Part shown: piece after piece, positions 1-11,559 of the stretch | How positions within the stretch are numbered: the first letter of the stretch is position 1 | Layout: each line of letters starts with the position of its first letter | Assembly (NCBI GenBank): GCA_009829735.1 | Contig: CM020619.1 | Location: 7,492,375 to 7,556,374, forward strand | DNA: 64,000 bases | Direction of reading: 5' to 3' | Source of the DNA: Pyropia yezoensis | Lineage: Eukaryota; Rhodophyta; Bangiophyceae; Bangiales; Bangiaceae | Notes under the pieces: model-generated | What the model was told of the DNA's origin: nothing | The model's input: only the letters and a program-made list of their open reading frames with translations | Database searches by the model: none | Translations under genes and position numbers: made by a program

Positions 1-3000
1 AGGCTAAGCAGCTCGGCTCGTCCCCATCTCCTCTCTCGGATTCTCGCCAGGCTTCTCAAACTCCACATCTCCCCCACCCCCCCTCCCCCCCTCCCGCCCC
101 TCCCCTGTCGACCATCCCCCCCCCCCCCCCCCGTCTCGCGCACGGTGGCGTCAAGGCCAGCGTCCTCGTCGCCGCCTTTCCAACTCCTCCTCCCCAGCAA
201 GGACCCTGTCCAGTCGCCACAACTCCCGCATCCCCCACCCACCCACACAACCCACTTCTCCCTGGACCAGGCAAGCACAGCCACGGGAGAGCACAGGTGC
301 AAGACGGAAAGAGAAGCGCCGGTAATTTCAGGCTAAGCAGCTAGGCTCGTCCCCATCTCCTCTCTCGGATTCTCGCAAGGCTTCTCAAACCTCGACATCT
401 CCCCCACCCCCCCCTCCCCCCCCTCCCGCCCCTCCCCTGTCGACCATCCCCCCCACCCCCCCCCCCGTCTCGCGCACGGTGGCGTCCAGGCCAGCGTCCT
501 CGTCGCCGCCTTTCCAACTCCTTCTCCCCAGCAAGGACCCTGTCCAGTCGCCACAACTCCCGCATCCCCCACCCACCCACACAACCCACTTCTCCCTGGA
601 CCAGGCAAGCACAGCCACAGGGAAAGCACAGGTGCAAGACGGAAAGAGAAGCGCCGGTAATTTCAGGCTAAGCAGCTCGGCTCGTCCCCATCTCCTCTCT
701 CGGATTCTCGCCAGGCTTCTCAAACCTCGACATCTCCCTCACCCCCCCCTCCCCCCCCCTCCCGCCCCTCCCCTGTCGACCATCCCCCCCCCCCTCCCCC
801 CCGTCTCGCGCACGTTGGCGTCAAGGCCAGCGTCCTCGTCGCCGCCTTTCCAACTCCTCCTCCCCAGCAAGGACCCTGTCCAGTCGCCACAACTCCCGCA
901 TCCCCCACCCACCCACACAACCCACTTCTCCCTGGACCAGGCAAGCACAGCCACGGGAAAAGCACAGGTGCAAGACGGAAAGAGAAGCGCCGGTAATTTC
1001 AGGCTAGGCAGCTAGGCTCGTCCCCATCTCCTCTCTCGGATTCTCACCAGGCTTTCAAACCTCCACATCTCCCTCACCCCCCCTCCCCCCCCCTCCCGCC
1101 CCTCCCCTGTCGACCATCCCCCCACCCTCCCCCCCGTCTCGCGCACGTTGGCGTCAAGGCCAGCGTCCTCGTCGCCGCCTTTCCAACTCCTTCTCCCCAG
1201 CAAGGACCCTGTCCAGTCGCCACAACTCCCGCATCCCCCACCCACCACACAACTCACTTCTCCCTGGACCAGGCAAGCACAGCCACGGGGAGAGCACAGG
1301 TGCAAGACGGAAAGAGAAGCGCCGGTAATTTCAGGCTAAGCAGCTCGGCTCGTCCCCATCTCCTCTCTCGGATTCTCGCCAGGCTTCTCAAACCTCGACA
1401 TCTCCCCCACCCCCCCCTCCCCCCCCCTCCCGCCCCTCCCCTGTCGACCATCCCCCCCACCCCCCCCCCCGTCTCGCGCACGTTGGCGTCAAGGCCAGCG
1501 TCCTCGTCGCCGCCTTTCCAACTCCTTCTCCCCAGCAAGGACCCTGTCCAGTCGCCACAACTCCCGCATCCCCCACCCACCCACACAACCCACTTCTCCC
1601 TGGACCAGGCAAGCACAGCCACAGGGAAAGCACAGGTGCAAGACGGAAAGAGAAGCGCCGGTAATTTCAGGCTAAGCAGCTCGGCTCGTCCCCATCTCCT
1701 CTCTCGGATTCTCGCCAGGCTTCTCAAACCTCGACATCTCCCTCACCCCCCCCTCCCCCCCCTCCCGCCCCTCCCCTGTCGACCATCCCCCCCCCCTCCC
1801 CCCCGTCTCGCGCACGTTGGCGTCAAGGCCAGCGTCCTCGTCGCCGCCTTTCCAACTCCTCCTCCCCAGCAAGGACCCTGTCCAGTCGCCACAACTCCCG
1901 CATCCCCCACCCACCCACACAACCCAATTCTCCCTGGACCAGGCAAGCACAGCCACGGGAAAAGCACAGGTGCAAGACGGAAAGAGAAGCGCCGGTTATT
2001 TCAGGCTAGGCAGCTAGGTTCGTCCCCATCTCCTCTCTCGGATTCTCACCAGGCTTTCAAACCTCCACATCTCCCTCACCCCCCCCTCCCCCCCCCTCCC
2101 GCCCCTCCCCTGTCGACCATCCCCCCTACCCTCCCCCCCCGTCTCGCGCACGTTGGCGTCAAGGCCAGCGTCCTCGTCGCCGCCTTTCCAACTCCTTCTC
2201 CCCAGCAAGGACTCTGTCCAGTCGCCACAACTCCCGCATCCCCCACCCTACCACACAACTCACTTCTCCCTGGACCAGGCAAGCACAGCCACGGGGAGAG
2301 CACAGGTGCAAGACGGAAAGAGAAGCGCCCGTAATTTCAGGCTAAGCAGCTAGGCTCGTCCCCATCTCCTCTCTCGGATTCTCGCAAGGCTTCTCAAACC
2401 TGGACATCTCCCCCACCCCCCCCACCCCCCCCCTCCCGCCCCTCCCCTGTCGACCATCCCCCCCACCCCCCCCCCCCCGTCTCGCGCACGGTGGCGTCCA
2501 GGCCAGCGTCCTCGTCGCCGCCTTTCCAACTCCTTCTCCCCAGCAAGGACCCTTTCCAGTCGCCACAACTCCCGCATCCCCCACCCACCCACACAACCCA
2601 CTTCTCCCTGGACCAGGCAAGCACAGCCACAGGGAAAGCACAGGTGCAAGACGGAAAGAGAAGCGCCGGTAATTTCAGGCTAAGCAGCTCGGCTCGTCCC
2701 CATCTCCTCTCTCGGATTCTCGCCAGGCTTCTCAAACCTCGACATCTCCCTCACCCCCCCCTCCCCCCCCCTCCCGCCCCTCCCCTGTCGACCATCCCCC
2801 CCCCCCTCCCCCCCGTCTCGCGCACGTTGGCGTCAAGGCCAGCGTCCTCGTCGCCGCCTTTCCAACTCCTCCTCCCCAGCAAGGACCCTGTCCAGTCGCC
2901 ACAACTCCCGCATCCCCCACCCACCCACACAACCCACTTCTCCCTGGACCAGGCAAGCACAGCCACGGGAAAAGCACAGGTGCAAGACGGAAAGAGAAGC

Positions 3001-4100
3001 GCCGGTAATTTCAGGCTAAGCAGCTCGGCTCGTCCCCATCTCCTCTCTCGGATTCTCACCAGGCTTTCAAACCTCCACATGTCCCTCACCCCCCCTCCCC
3101 CCCCCTCCCGCCCCTCCCCTGTCGACCATCCCCCCTACCCCCCCCCCCCGTCTCGCGCACGGTGGCGTCCAGGCCAGCGCCCTCGTCGCCGCCTTTCCAA
3201 CTCCTCCTCCCCAGCAAGGACCCTGTCCAGTCGCCACAACTCCCGCATCCTCCACCCACCCACACAACCCACTACTCCCTGGACCAGGCAAGCACAGCCA
3301 CGGGGAAAGCACAGGTGCAAGATGGAAAGAGAAGCGCCGGTAATTTCAGGCTAAGCAGCTCGGCTCGTCCCCATCTCCTCTCTCGGATTCTCGCCAGGCT
3401 TCTCAAACTCAACATCTCCCCCACCCCCCCCTCCTCCCCGTCTCGCGCACGGTGGCGTCCAGGCCAGCGTCCTCGTCGCCGCCTTTCCAACTCCTCCTCC
3501 CCAGCAAGGACCCTGTCCAGTCGCCACAACTCCCGCATCCCTCACCCACCCACACAACCCACTTCTCCCTGGACCAGGCAAGCACAGCCACGGGAAAAGC
3601 ACAGGTGCAAGACGGAAAGAGAAGCGCGGGTTATTTCAGGCTAGGCAGCTAGGCTCGTCCCCATCTCCTCTCTCGGATTCTCGCAAGGCTTCTCAAACTC
3701 CACATCTCCCCCACCCCCCCCTCCCCCCCCCTCCCGCCCCTCCCCTGTCGACCATCCCGCCCCTCCCCCCCCCCGTCTCGCGCACGGTGGCGTCCAGGCC
3801 AGCGTCCTCGTCGCCGCGTTTCCAACTCCTCCTCCCCAGCAAGGACCCTGTCCAGTCGCCACAACTCCCGCATCCTCCACCCACCCACGCAACCCACTTC
3901 TCCCTGGACCAGGCAAGAACAGCCACGGGGAAAGCACAGGTGCAAGACGGAAAGAGAAGCGCCGGTAATTTCAGGCTAAGCAGCTCGGCTCGTCCCCATC
4001 TCCTCTCTCGGATTCTCGCCAGGCTTCTCAAACCTGGACATCTCCCCCCCCCCCCCCCCCCCCCCTTGCCCGCACCTCCCATGTCGACCATACTCTCCCC
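1..4100. repeat. Satellite array, ~335-bp monomer
   Basis: Thirteen head-to-tail monomers begin with AGGCTA at 1, 330, 665, 1001, 1333, 1669, 2003, 2339, 2677, 3013, 3348, 3638 and 3973. The period is about 335 bp. The monomer starting at 3348 is 290 bp because it lost the C-rich tract, and the last monomer breaks off near 4.1 kb. Each monomer has a C-rich half and a conserved half. Diagnostic variants (TCTCACCAGGCTTTC, ACGTTGG versus ACGGTGG, CTTCTCC versus CTCCTCC) recur every third monomer, giving a higher-order period of about 1,004 bp. Open frames across it on both strands are artefacts of the biased composition. The array probably continues left of the window. Confidence 0.95.
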
Positions 4101-4195
4101 CCCTCTCTCCCGCCAATTCCTCTCCTCGTCGACCCCTCCGCTATTGCGCGCTGATGAAGAAGCCGCCCTTGCACGTTTGCCGTCCGTTGTTCACA

Positions 4196-5284
4196 TCAGG
4201 GCGGTGCCAACTCAACCGGTAGGGCACGCAACACACCTTCCAGAGGGGCTCCAGGGCCGGTGAGCTCCGGTAGGTGCCGCCACATCTCTCGCCGCGCTTC
4301 CCAGTAATGGCCTTGGATGGTGGCAAGGGGAATCGAAGCGAATGATAGCACATGGAGAAGTCGGTGGGGAAGATCAGGATGATGGTACGCAATGTTGCGC
4401 GCCTCGCGGTTGTAGTCCGCAAAGGTGGGCTCCACGGCAGACAGGTTAGGGCAGTAAGGAGGCAAGCGAAGCAAAAAGACACCGTTCATAGTGATGATCT
4501 CATCTGCTAACGCTGTGTGTACAGAGGCATTATCATACAAAAGCACACAGTCATCTGGCTGATCGGCCCACAAAGGCCCCGGCACATACGCGTTCATACG
4601 TGTAGCCAGGCTCGTGCTAAAAAGCGCCCAGTCATCGCCACCTTGAGCAGGGGGCACCTCGTTGAGCGACAGCTCCAAAATTCCCCGACAGTGAGAGATA
4701 GCGACAATAGAAGAAAACCGCTTGGTCGCCCTCGGATCAGGAGCCAGCGCCTCCAACGGAAAACCCACCTTGGCGCGGCCCCGAGGTCGCACCATTGCAT
4801 CACCCTTAATGTGGGTTTCATCGGCAACCACAATGCATCTGTCAGGGATGTGCCTCATCAGCCGGCAGTGGTCCACCATCCGCTCCAGGCACCGTTCGCT
4901 CGCCAGCCGCTCCACCTTCTTGACTGAATAGCCGATCTGCCGAAGCATCAGCCCCACCGTCGTCACGCTCATCGGCCAGCTGCGGTTCCAGTCGGGAAGC
5001 TCCTCCAGTCGTTGAAAGAGAGACGATAGTTCACGCAACAAAATCTCAGGGTGGGCAGTCACGAGGCTGTTCAGCGCTCGGAGAAAGGTTGCGTTAAAGC
5101 GAGCGGAGTCCGCATGCTGATTCTGAATACAGTCATCATTCCATGGCGACCCGTTCCGCTCGAAATTCTCCCACCATTGATGGGCGGCTCTGAGGCTGCA
5201 CCCGGCGTGGTCTACAATCTAATCCAAGCCCAGGCCGCGCTGGCGATTGCGCACGACCTGCCAGCACACGGCGATAGGAAACAT
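4196..5284 (-). pseudogene. IS630/Tc1-mariner-type DDE transposase, broken
   Basis: The frame reads from ATG at 5284 to a stop at 4196, with one in-frame TAG at 5219-5221 (about codon 22). The N-terminal part reads like an IS630-family helix-turn-helix (AGCSLRAAHQWWENF). The DDE_3 catalytic region follows: VVADETHIKGD (first Asp), LLYDNASVHTA (second Asp), then LPPYCPNLSAVEP (the usual PPYSPxLNPIE site, Glu retained). All three acidic residues are present, so only the early stop disables it as written. Translation could in principle start downstream at a non-ATG codon, but that would drop the helix-turn-helix. It lies immediately after the satellite array. I found no convincing terminal inverted repeats. 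Confidence 0.8.
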
Positions 5285-5289
5285 TGCCG

Positions 5290-7560
5290 AAAATAGACAC
5301 GCCCCACGCCCCTCAGTGCGACCCTCCCCCCCCCCTCCCCTCCGGGTGCGACCAACGGAATCCGCGCGTGCCGAGGTCCCGCCCCGACCACCTGAGGCTC
5401 CGCGCGCCCCAAGCCGAAGGAGACGTCCACGTCGTCGCGGCCACCACGCGAGTGGCACACCCCCCAGATGGTGTCTCCTCGACGGTGAGGATCGGCCGCA
5501 TGGACATCGTGTGTCGCGCCGGCCTTGGTGGGACGCACCACGCCCAGTGCCCACCACCACTGTGCTCCGGCGGCCTCTGCCGGTCACTCACTGGTCGAAG
5601 AGCCATGCAAGACGCTGGTCACGAACGATGGTTGGTTGACAATCTGTGCGCTCACACAGCGGGCGGAGCACCCTCTCAGCCGCAACAGTAGAATTTTCGT
5701 CGGATACGAACGCAGCCGCGCCGCGTCGCGGCTTCCTATTGGACAGTTCCGATATTGGTGGTAAATTAGAGACAACCAGCCGGAACAGTGATTGCATTTG
5801 TGCTTGCGCGGCAGTCGTGCGACCACCAAACCACCGCACCCCTGCCAATGCTCCCCCGATTGTGGTCACCGCCACTGCTGCCATCCGAGGTGGCGGTGCC
5901 GGATTGTCTCGCGCTACCATCGCCAGCGGCCCCAACGAATGGGCCGGGGGAGTGGTTGAGCGACACTGGACTGAGGCAGTCTGTGGTGGCGGATTCGCTG
6001 TGGGCCTCAACGAGGCGGTCGGGTGGAGGTCGGGTCATGGGGCTCGCGGAACTCCTCGGAGGCGGCCGGCGGCAGCCGTGGTGGAGGAAATCTGGGGCGA
6101 CCACGACGTTGGCAGGGGATCGGGAGCGTCAGTGGCTCAGGCCTGTCCACACAAAGTTGATGGCGGACGTGCGCGACGTCCGATGAAAAATCTCATGCAA
6201 TCCAGTTTGGTGCAGTGAGAGTTGTACCAGCGATGGCACGAGCCTCACGGACGGCGTCCCGGGGGTGTGCCAGCAGAATCAGATTTGCGTCGGTGGTAAA
6301 TCAGCCGAAACGGTGGCAGGCCCTGAGCCGTCGGCCGTCATGAATGAGAGTCTGGACATTTGGTTGTGCATAGTTACGATTTTTTGTCACTTGAGCTCAT
6401 TCCATCCGCATCGAACCGACTCGAAGCACTGCTTCCGAGCAGGTTTTTTGTGTGCATGGGCCTCGAATGCAACCAAATGGCCTGCTCTGTTGCGGGGGGG
6501 GCCATGTCAGCCGCAGATGGCACCGCGTTTGACACAGCGTCGGAAAGGGTCCCCAGTCGAGCGTGATGCAGGCGCTCCTTTGTGATCAGACCGACATTTT
6601 CTTTCCCTCAAAACGCCCGCGGCTGCGTGCCGGAACCAGATCTGGTAAAGTCATCTCACACAGGGGCCTTCAGAATTGTGATGTAAAAACGGGTCTTGTT
6701 TCTGTGCTGCTGATAGTATCAAGAGGACCAATCAGAAGCCTGCAGACAAGGGGTGCAGCACTCCTTCCGAGTTCAAATCTGCCATGCATGCGTTCCTTTT
6801 CGACGGATCCCGTTCATCTCCGGCATGTTCACACATGCTGCGTCACCCGCACAGTCCAAACATGTGCACTTTTTAGCGTAAGCACAGTAGTTGAGTCCCC
6901 GGGAAACACTATATCAGTCCATGCATGTATTAGGCACAACTCTTTCCCTAAGCATGACGTTTAAGTCAGCTCCCGCCCAAGTTCATAGGAGTTAGAATCG
7001 TCCTATTCGTGGTTATACTGGCCAGGAAAGGTAGTTGAAATCTCTGGAAAAGCTTTCTCAATACTACACGTCCTCACATGAAGTCCAACCGTATTAGTCT
7101 CATCTAAGTCAAGTTCATGACGAAGAGAGGTGCTTACAAGTCATCCTGTCCATTGAACTATTTACTCTCAACCAGACGCATGCTGGATGCTCCTGCCGAT
7201 TCGCCTGCAGCATCTCGCCGGATCTGAACCTGACGAAAGCCCGAGCCCGGATCGCCCGGGTGTCTGCTCGACACATGCGCGTCCCGCCAAGTTCGGACAG
7301 CCCGGCGTCGAGTCGGGGCATTTCTCGGGAGCGCATTCGCGACGTTCTGTGCAACCGAACTGTCAGTGCTGGATTGTGGCGTCACTGCCGCGTTCTTACA
7401 TCAGAGATGCTCCCGAGGACAGCATACGTCATGTTCTCTGCTCTGGTGCACTCTCAACGGCGTTCCGTTATCGATTCGTTGTCTCGTTGAGAGGGCTTCC
7501 TGGGCGTTTCCTGGCCTGCAGTGTGTATTTCCTGGGTCAAATAACCAGCATAAAAACCGG
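5290..7560. other. No gene recognised
   Basis: This is less GC-rich than its neighbours, especially 6.3-7.5 kb. The short ORFs show no motif, repeat or paralogy. I see nothing I can support here. Confidence 0.5.
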
Positions 7561-7599
7561 GTTATTGTCCACAGGAAACGGTCCGCGGCGGACGCCGCC

Positions 7600-8135
7600 G
7601 ACGCGGTGCCGACGGCGATCGCCAGCTCAGGCTGAAAAGTCGCGCACCAGCTGGCACCGCGTGGCGGAGTGGCGGCGTGGCGGCTTGGCGGCGTGGCGGC
7701 GTGGCGGCAGCGGTGGCTGTGGAGGCGGCAAAGGAGTCGGCTGCCCTCTGCCCCCACCCATCAGCAGCAGCACCACCCTCACCGCCGCCACCACTACCAC
7801 CATCACCGCCACCAACCACTGCCGACGGCGCGCCGCCGCCGCCGCCGCCGCCGCCGCACTCGGCAGAGGCACCGGAACAGCGCCTCAACCGCCGCCGCCG
7901 CCGCCGCCACGGCGTCGGCCGCCCCCCCCACAGGTTGCGGACGGCGGTGGCAGCGGTAGCGTCGGCGATGCGTGTCGCCGCGGCACCGCGGCCCGCGCCG
8001 GCCTCCTCTGCCTCAGTGGCCGCGGCGGGCGGCCGCCCCCCCCCCACCAGTGGTGGTGGCGGTGGCGGCGGCGGCGGGCGGGGGGAAGGCCCGGGAGAAG
8101 GCGGGGGCGGGGGGCGCCAAGACGTGCGCGCCGCG
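7600..8135. repeat. GC-rich simple sequence (GGC, GCC, CCG runs)
   Basis: Runs of GTGGCGGC, CCGCCG and GGCGGC units make long open frames on both strands. Translations are poly-Ala, Pro, Gly and Arg with no domain. It adjoins the decayed Copia fragment and probably eroded or expanded its 3' side. Confidence 0.7.
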
Positions 8136-8159
8136 GCCGGTGGCGAAGGATGCGTCAGC

Positions 8160-8900
8160 GTTCGCGCGGATGCGCAGTGTCTTGATGTCAAGGGGCTTGT
8201 AGGACAGGGCTGGCCGGCCGTGAAGTGCTTGGTCGGCTTGGCCACTGTCGCCAGCCGGACGCCGACAAAGGCACCGTTGTCCCATTTGCGCTCCTTGGCC
8301 TGGAATCGGGCCAGGGTCTTCTTGGTCAGCTCCTGGAAGCTCTCGCCGCCGCCGTTAAACAGGTCGTCCACGAAGGCGCCGGTCATGCCCTGGAGCATTG
8401 CAGTGGTGGCCCGCTTGGCAAACATAGCGGGGTCGGAGATGAGGGGAACCATCCCCAAGTCGCCACGGAGGTGGGTCGACATTGTGTCACCCCAGCAGTC
8501 CTTCGCGTCACTAATGCCGTACAAGGGAAGGATGAGGAGAAGTATCTCATCGTCGGCCAGGCCGAACAGCTCCCGGTCGGCTGGGCGCGGGTCAAGGTAA
8601 ATTTCCCGCGTGAACCCCTCCTGACTCTGAAGGTAGGCCTGGGTGATATCGTGGAAGAGAATGCGGAAGTCGTTGTTGATTGAGGTCGATATGATGATAC
8701 GGGTGGAGCGTTGTCGCAGCGTCGAGGAGCTGTGCACTACGAAGGCCTTAGCCTTGTCCGAATGGCCCTGCGCCACGTAACGTGCCTTGGGCTGCTCCTC
8801 GGGGGTGTTGAACTCCTTGAGGGTGAAGACGAAGCGGCCCTTGATGACTTTGGCACCTGGCGGCAGGTCACACCGCTTAGTCTTGCGGCTGCCGCCCTAA
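8160..8900 (-). pseudogene. Ty1/Copia reverse transcriptase fragment
   Basis: Read from about 8900 downward, the frame gives the typical Copia RT entry (LPPGAKVIKGRFVFTLKEFN, then KARYVAQGH). It continues with FHDITQAYLQS, YLDPRP, LLLILPLYGISDAKDCW, a catalytic segment GAFVDDLF, and FQAKERKWDNGAFVGVRL. Near 8.22-8.25 kb the frame shifts: the sequence after GVRLATVA continues only in another frame (ALSYKPLDIKTLRIRANA). No gag, integrase, RNase H or LTR is visible around it, and both ends run into low-complexity DNA. The family's YVDD box appears as FVDD. It is a dead remnant. Confidence 0.85.
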
Positions 8901-9039
8901 ACCGGGCGGTCTTAAGGCGGGCGTCGCCCGACGGCACGTCCACGGTGAGGTGGATGGACGCGTGCTTGTTGGTAAGCCCGGGCATCTCTGGCGCCTGATT
9001 GCGGCGGCGCAAGGCCTCGGTGCCGGCCTCGTGCAATTT

Positions 9040-9908
9040 GCATAGCAGCTGCTCGCCGCGCCTGCCGCGGCGACCGTGCCGCCGCCGCCCCCCCCGCACC
9101 CCCTGGACGATGATGACGACGGGCCGCCTCCACGCCGTCCCCCCCCCCCTCGTCCCGTCCATTCAACCACCCCCCCTCCCTCGATGACGACGCGGCGGCC
9201 GCCGCGGCAGAGGCGGCGGCGGCGAGAGTCTCGCGCCCGGCCCGCGGACGGTCGGTTAGCGGGAGCCCCCCCCGGGCGGCGGCACCCGCCTGAGCGCGAG
9301 CGTCCCCTTGTGCAGCCGCACCCCACACGCGTTGCACAGGGAGCGCGGCTCATCCACGCCAGTGTAACACAGCGGCGTCGCCGTCGCCGCGCAGTGGACA
9401 CAATTGAGGGCGGGGGGTCCCCGCCACCACCGCCTCCGCCGCCGCCACCGCAGCCGCCTCTGCCTCTGCCGCCACCAAGGGAGACCGATGCCGCGGCCGA
9501 CGCAGACGCCAACGAGCCGCCTCCGCCCCCTCCGCCCCTGCCACCGGGCGCCTTGGCCGCGTTGGCCGCCGCGGGGGGGCTCATCATGCCGCGCGGGTGA
9601 CCACGAGGGCGCGGCGCCCCGCCGTTATACCCCGCCGCCGTGCGCACGGCATTGGCGCCGTGGCAGCAGCGGCAGCGGCAGGAGCGACGGCAGCAGGAGA
9701 ATCTCGGCAGAGCTGCGAGGGTGGTGGTGGGCAAGGAGCTGGCCACAATCATTTCGGGCACCTGCGGTGGGGAAGAGGGCGCGGCGTCCAACCGGGCGGC
9801 CAGCCAGGCGGCCAGCCGCGCTGTGTCCCGCCGGGCTGGCGGGCAAGCCTCTGCTGTCGCCGACGAGCCCGCGCAGGGCGGTGGCCTCCTCCTGCTGGAC
9901 TGTGTCGC

Positions 9909-9939
<31 letters not shown>

Positions 9940-10500
9940 CGGGGCGGCCATCGCCGCACCTGGTTCCCTCCGAGTCGCCGTCAGCCTCCGCCCCGCCCCG
10001 CGCCTCCTTCCGCGCGGCTTGCGAGGGCCTGTGCGTGGCTGGAGGGCAGCTACAGGCCGGGGGGAGGGGGGGCTGGTGGTGCTGGTGCTGGCAGCGATGG
10101 TGGCAGCAAGCCCGGGACCGTCACGGCTCGCCGCCGCGTGCGCGTGCATGCGGGCGTGTGTGCGGGCGTGCGGGGGAGCGACCGAGCAAGCGAGCGTGCG
10201 AGCGTGCGTGTGTCGCGGAGAGAGAGGGAGGGGGGGCTGGCTGACTGGCTGTTTGTTAGGTACCGCTCTCAGCCGGGCGGCCATGCTGGACAGCGTTCCC
10301 CGCCGGGTAGAGCGTCTGCCCAGGGCGGTGGGCGCCACGCTGTCTCGGAAGGTGGTGTCCTTTTTCCACTCCACCGCGTCAGGGCTGTGCTTGGGGCCCT
10401 GCGCCTGCACGACCGGAAACTTTACCGAGCTTCTGCGGGAGGCGGCGGTGGAGGCGGGGGGGGGGGGGGGGGGGGGGGGGGGGACGTGGGGGAGGCATGG
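9040..10500. repeat. GC-rich low-complexity region with two G homopolymers
   Basis: The region is rich in CCG, GGC and GCGAGCGT-type simple repeats. It includes an interrupted G run of about 30 at 9910-9940 and another of about 27 at 10457-10483. Several long frames cross it on both strands, but all translate to Pro, Arg, Gly or Ala runs and I do not call them genes. Confidence 0.7.
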
Positions 10501-10627
10501 GGCGGTTTTGGGTTCGAGGACTGGCGCGGGGTATGAAAGTCGTCGCGAGGGCCGGGCTCCTGCACGGGTATGCGCCGGTGAGACGGGGCAAGGCACGCGA
10601 GTGGGGAGGCAAAAGGATCGCTGTCCA

Positions 10628-10778
10628 GGACGGCACGGCTCGGTGGCCCTCCTCAACCACGTATCTTTCGTACACACACGCACACAAAACCCGCGATTGA
10701 GAGGACGGCACAGCTCGGTGGCCCTCCTCAACCCCGTATCTTTCGTACACACACGCAAAAATGACCCGCGATTGACAA
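10628..10778. repeat. 75-bp direct duplication
   Basis: Two adjacent near-identical copies begin GGACGGCA at 10628 and 10703. Both contain CTCGGTGGCCCTCCTCAACC, then CGTATCTTTCGTACACACACG, and end with CCCGCGATTGA. Confidence 0.85.
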
Positions 10779-10842
10779 ACGCTACAACGAGAAATCCGTC
10801 ATTCTTCGCACCCGTTGGCGGCAAATGCAGCACGCCTGTGCA

Positions 10843-11517
10843 TCAGAGCACTAGCAGGAGTGCGAAGATGCGGCGGTACGCATTGACGACCATCCAGTGC
10901 TGCTCGCGGCGGCCGTCTCCGTCGCCGTCGCGTGCTGCGTCGATGGGGTGTCCACGCCCCACGTGTCGACGGCGGGGAGCCACCTTCGAAAGTGCACGTG
11001 CACCTGCCGTGGCAGGCAGAGGCCCACGACGACGAGGGGCGATACCGTACGGCCCCCACACGACGCTGCTGCTTGTGGTGGCGGCGTCCATGTCAAGCTT
11101 CACGCGCACGGAGCGCGGATGCCAACAGTAGCCCGGCTGGTGAAACTGGTCGTGGTAGGCTGGGTCGGCGGACTGCCTGGCGACAGCATCCACGTGAATG
11201 GTGATCGGCAACGTCCGCACCGTAACATCTTGGAGCACCAGCGACGAGCGCGCCAGGTGATGGGGAACCCGTGGGGTGGCGGCCCCGTCGGCACCCGCCG
11301 ACGGTGTCGCGTTGACCCCGTCCTCCACCACCACCTCTTCAGCACCCTGCGCGTCAGTGCGCCCGCGTTCCGCGAGCGACGCACCGCTGTCGTCCACGAT
11401 CATATCGCCAACGTGGACGGCACTCGCTCGCACGTCATGGTCGTCGTCTGTCAAGTCGGAGGGGCACGGATCGGCCACGCTGGCGGGGCGGGGAAAAGCG
11501 CGAACCGATCTGTCCAT
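10843..11517 (-). CDS. Hypothetical protein (unrecognised)
   Basis: An open frame of about 224 codons runs from ATG at 11517 (MDRSVRAFPRP). It has an acidic N-terminal third (DLTDDDHDVRA, GDMIVDDSG). A more varied, gene-like middle follows (HHLARSSLVLQDVTVRTLPI, then HVDAVARQSADPAYHDQF, GYCWHPRSVRVKLD). The Arg/Gly-rich C-terminus looks like out-of-frame read-through, so a splice donor may lie before it. No domain is recognised. The call rests only on balanced amino-acid composition, so it could be a chance frame. Confidence 0.3.
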   Translation of the reverse strand: MDRSVRAFPRPASVADPCPSDLTDDDHDVRASAVHVGDMIVDDSGASLAERGRTDAQGAEEVVVEDGVNATPSAGADGAATPRVPHHLARSSLVLQDVTVRTLPITIHVDAVARQSADPAYHDQFHQPGYCWHPRSVRVKLDMDAATTSSSVVWGPYGIAPRRRGPLPATAGARALSKVAPRRRHVGRGHPIDAARDGDGDGRREQHWMVVNAYRRIFALLLVL

Positions 11518-11559
11518 GACGGACGTCCGAGGTAGCACAACTGGAATGGGCGGCGAACG

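Noticed and set aside
1-4091. Many overlapping ORFs in the satellite
   Set aside because: Each follows the repeat period and is equally open on both strands. Pro/Ser- and Gly/Arg-rich products reflect composition.
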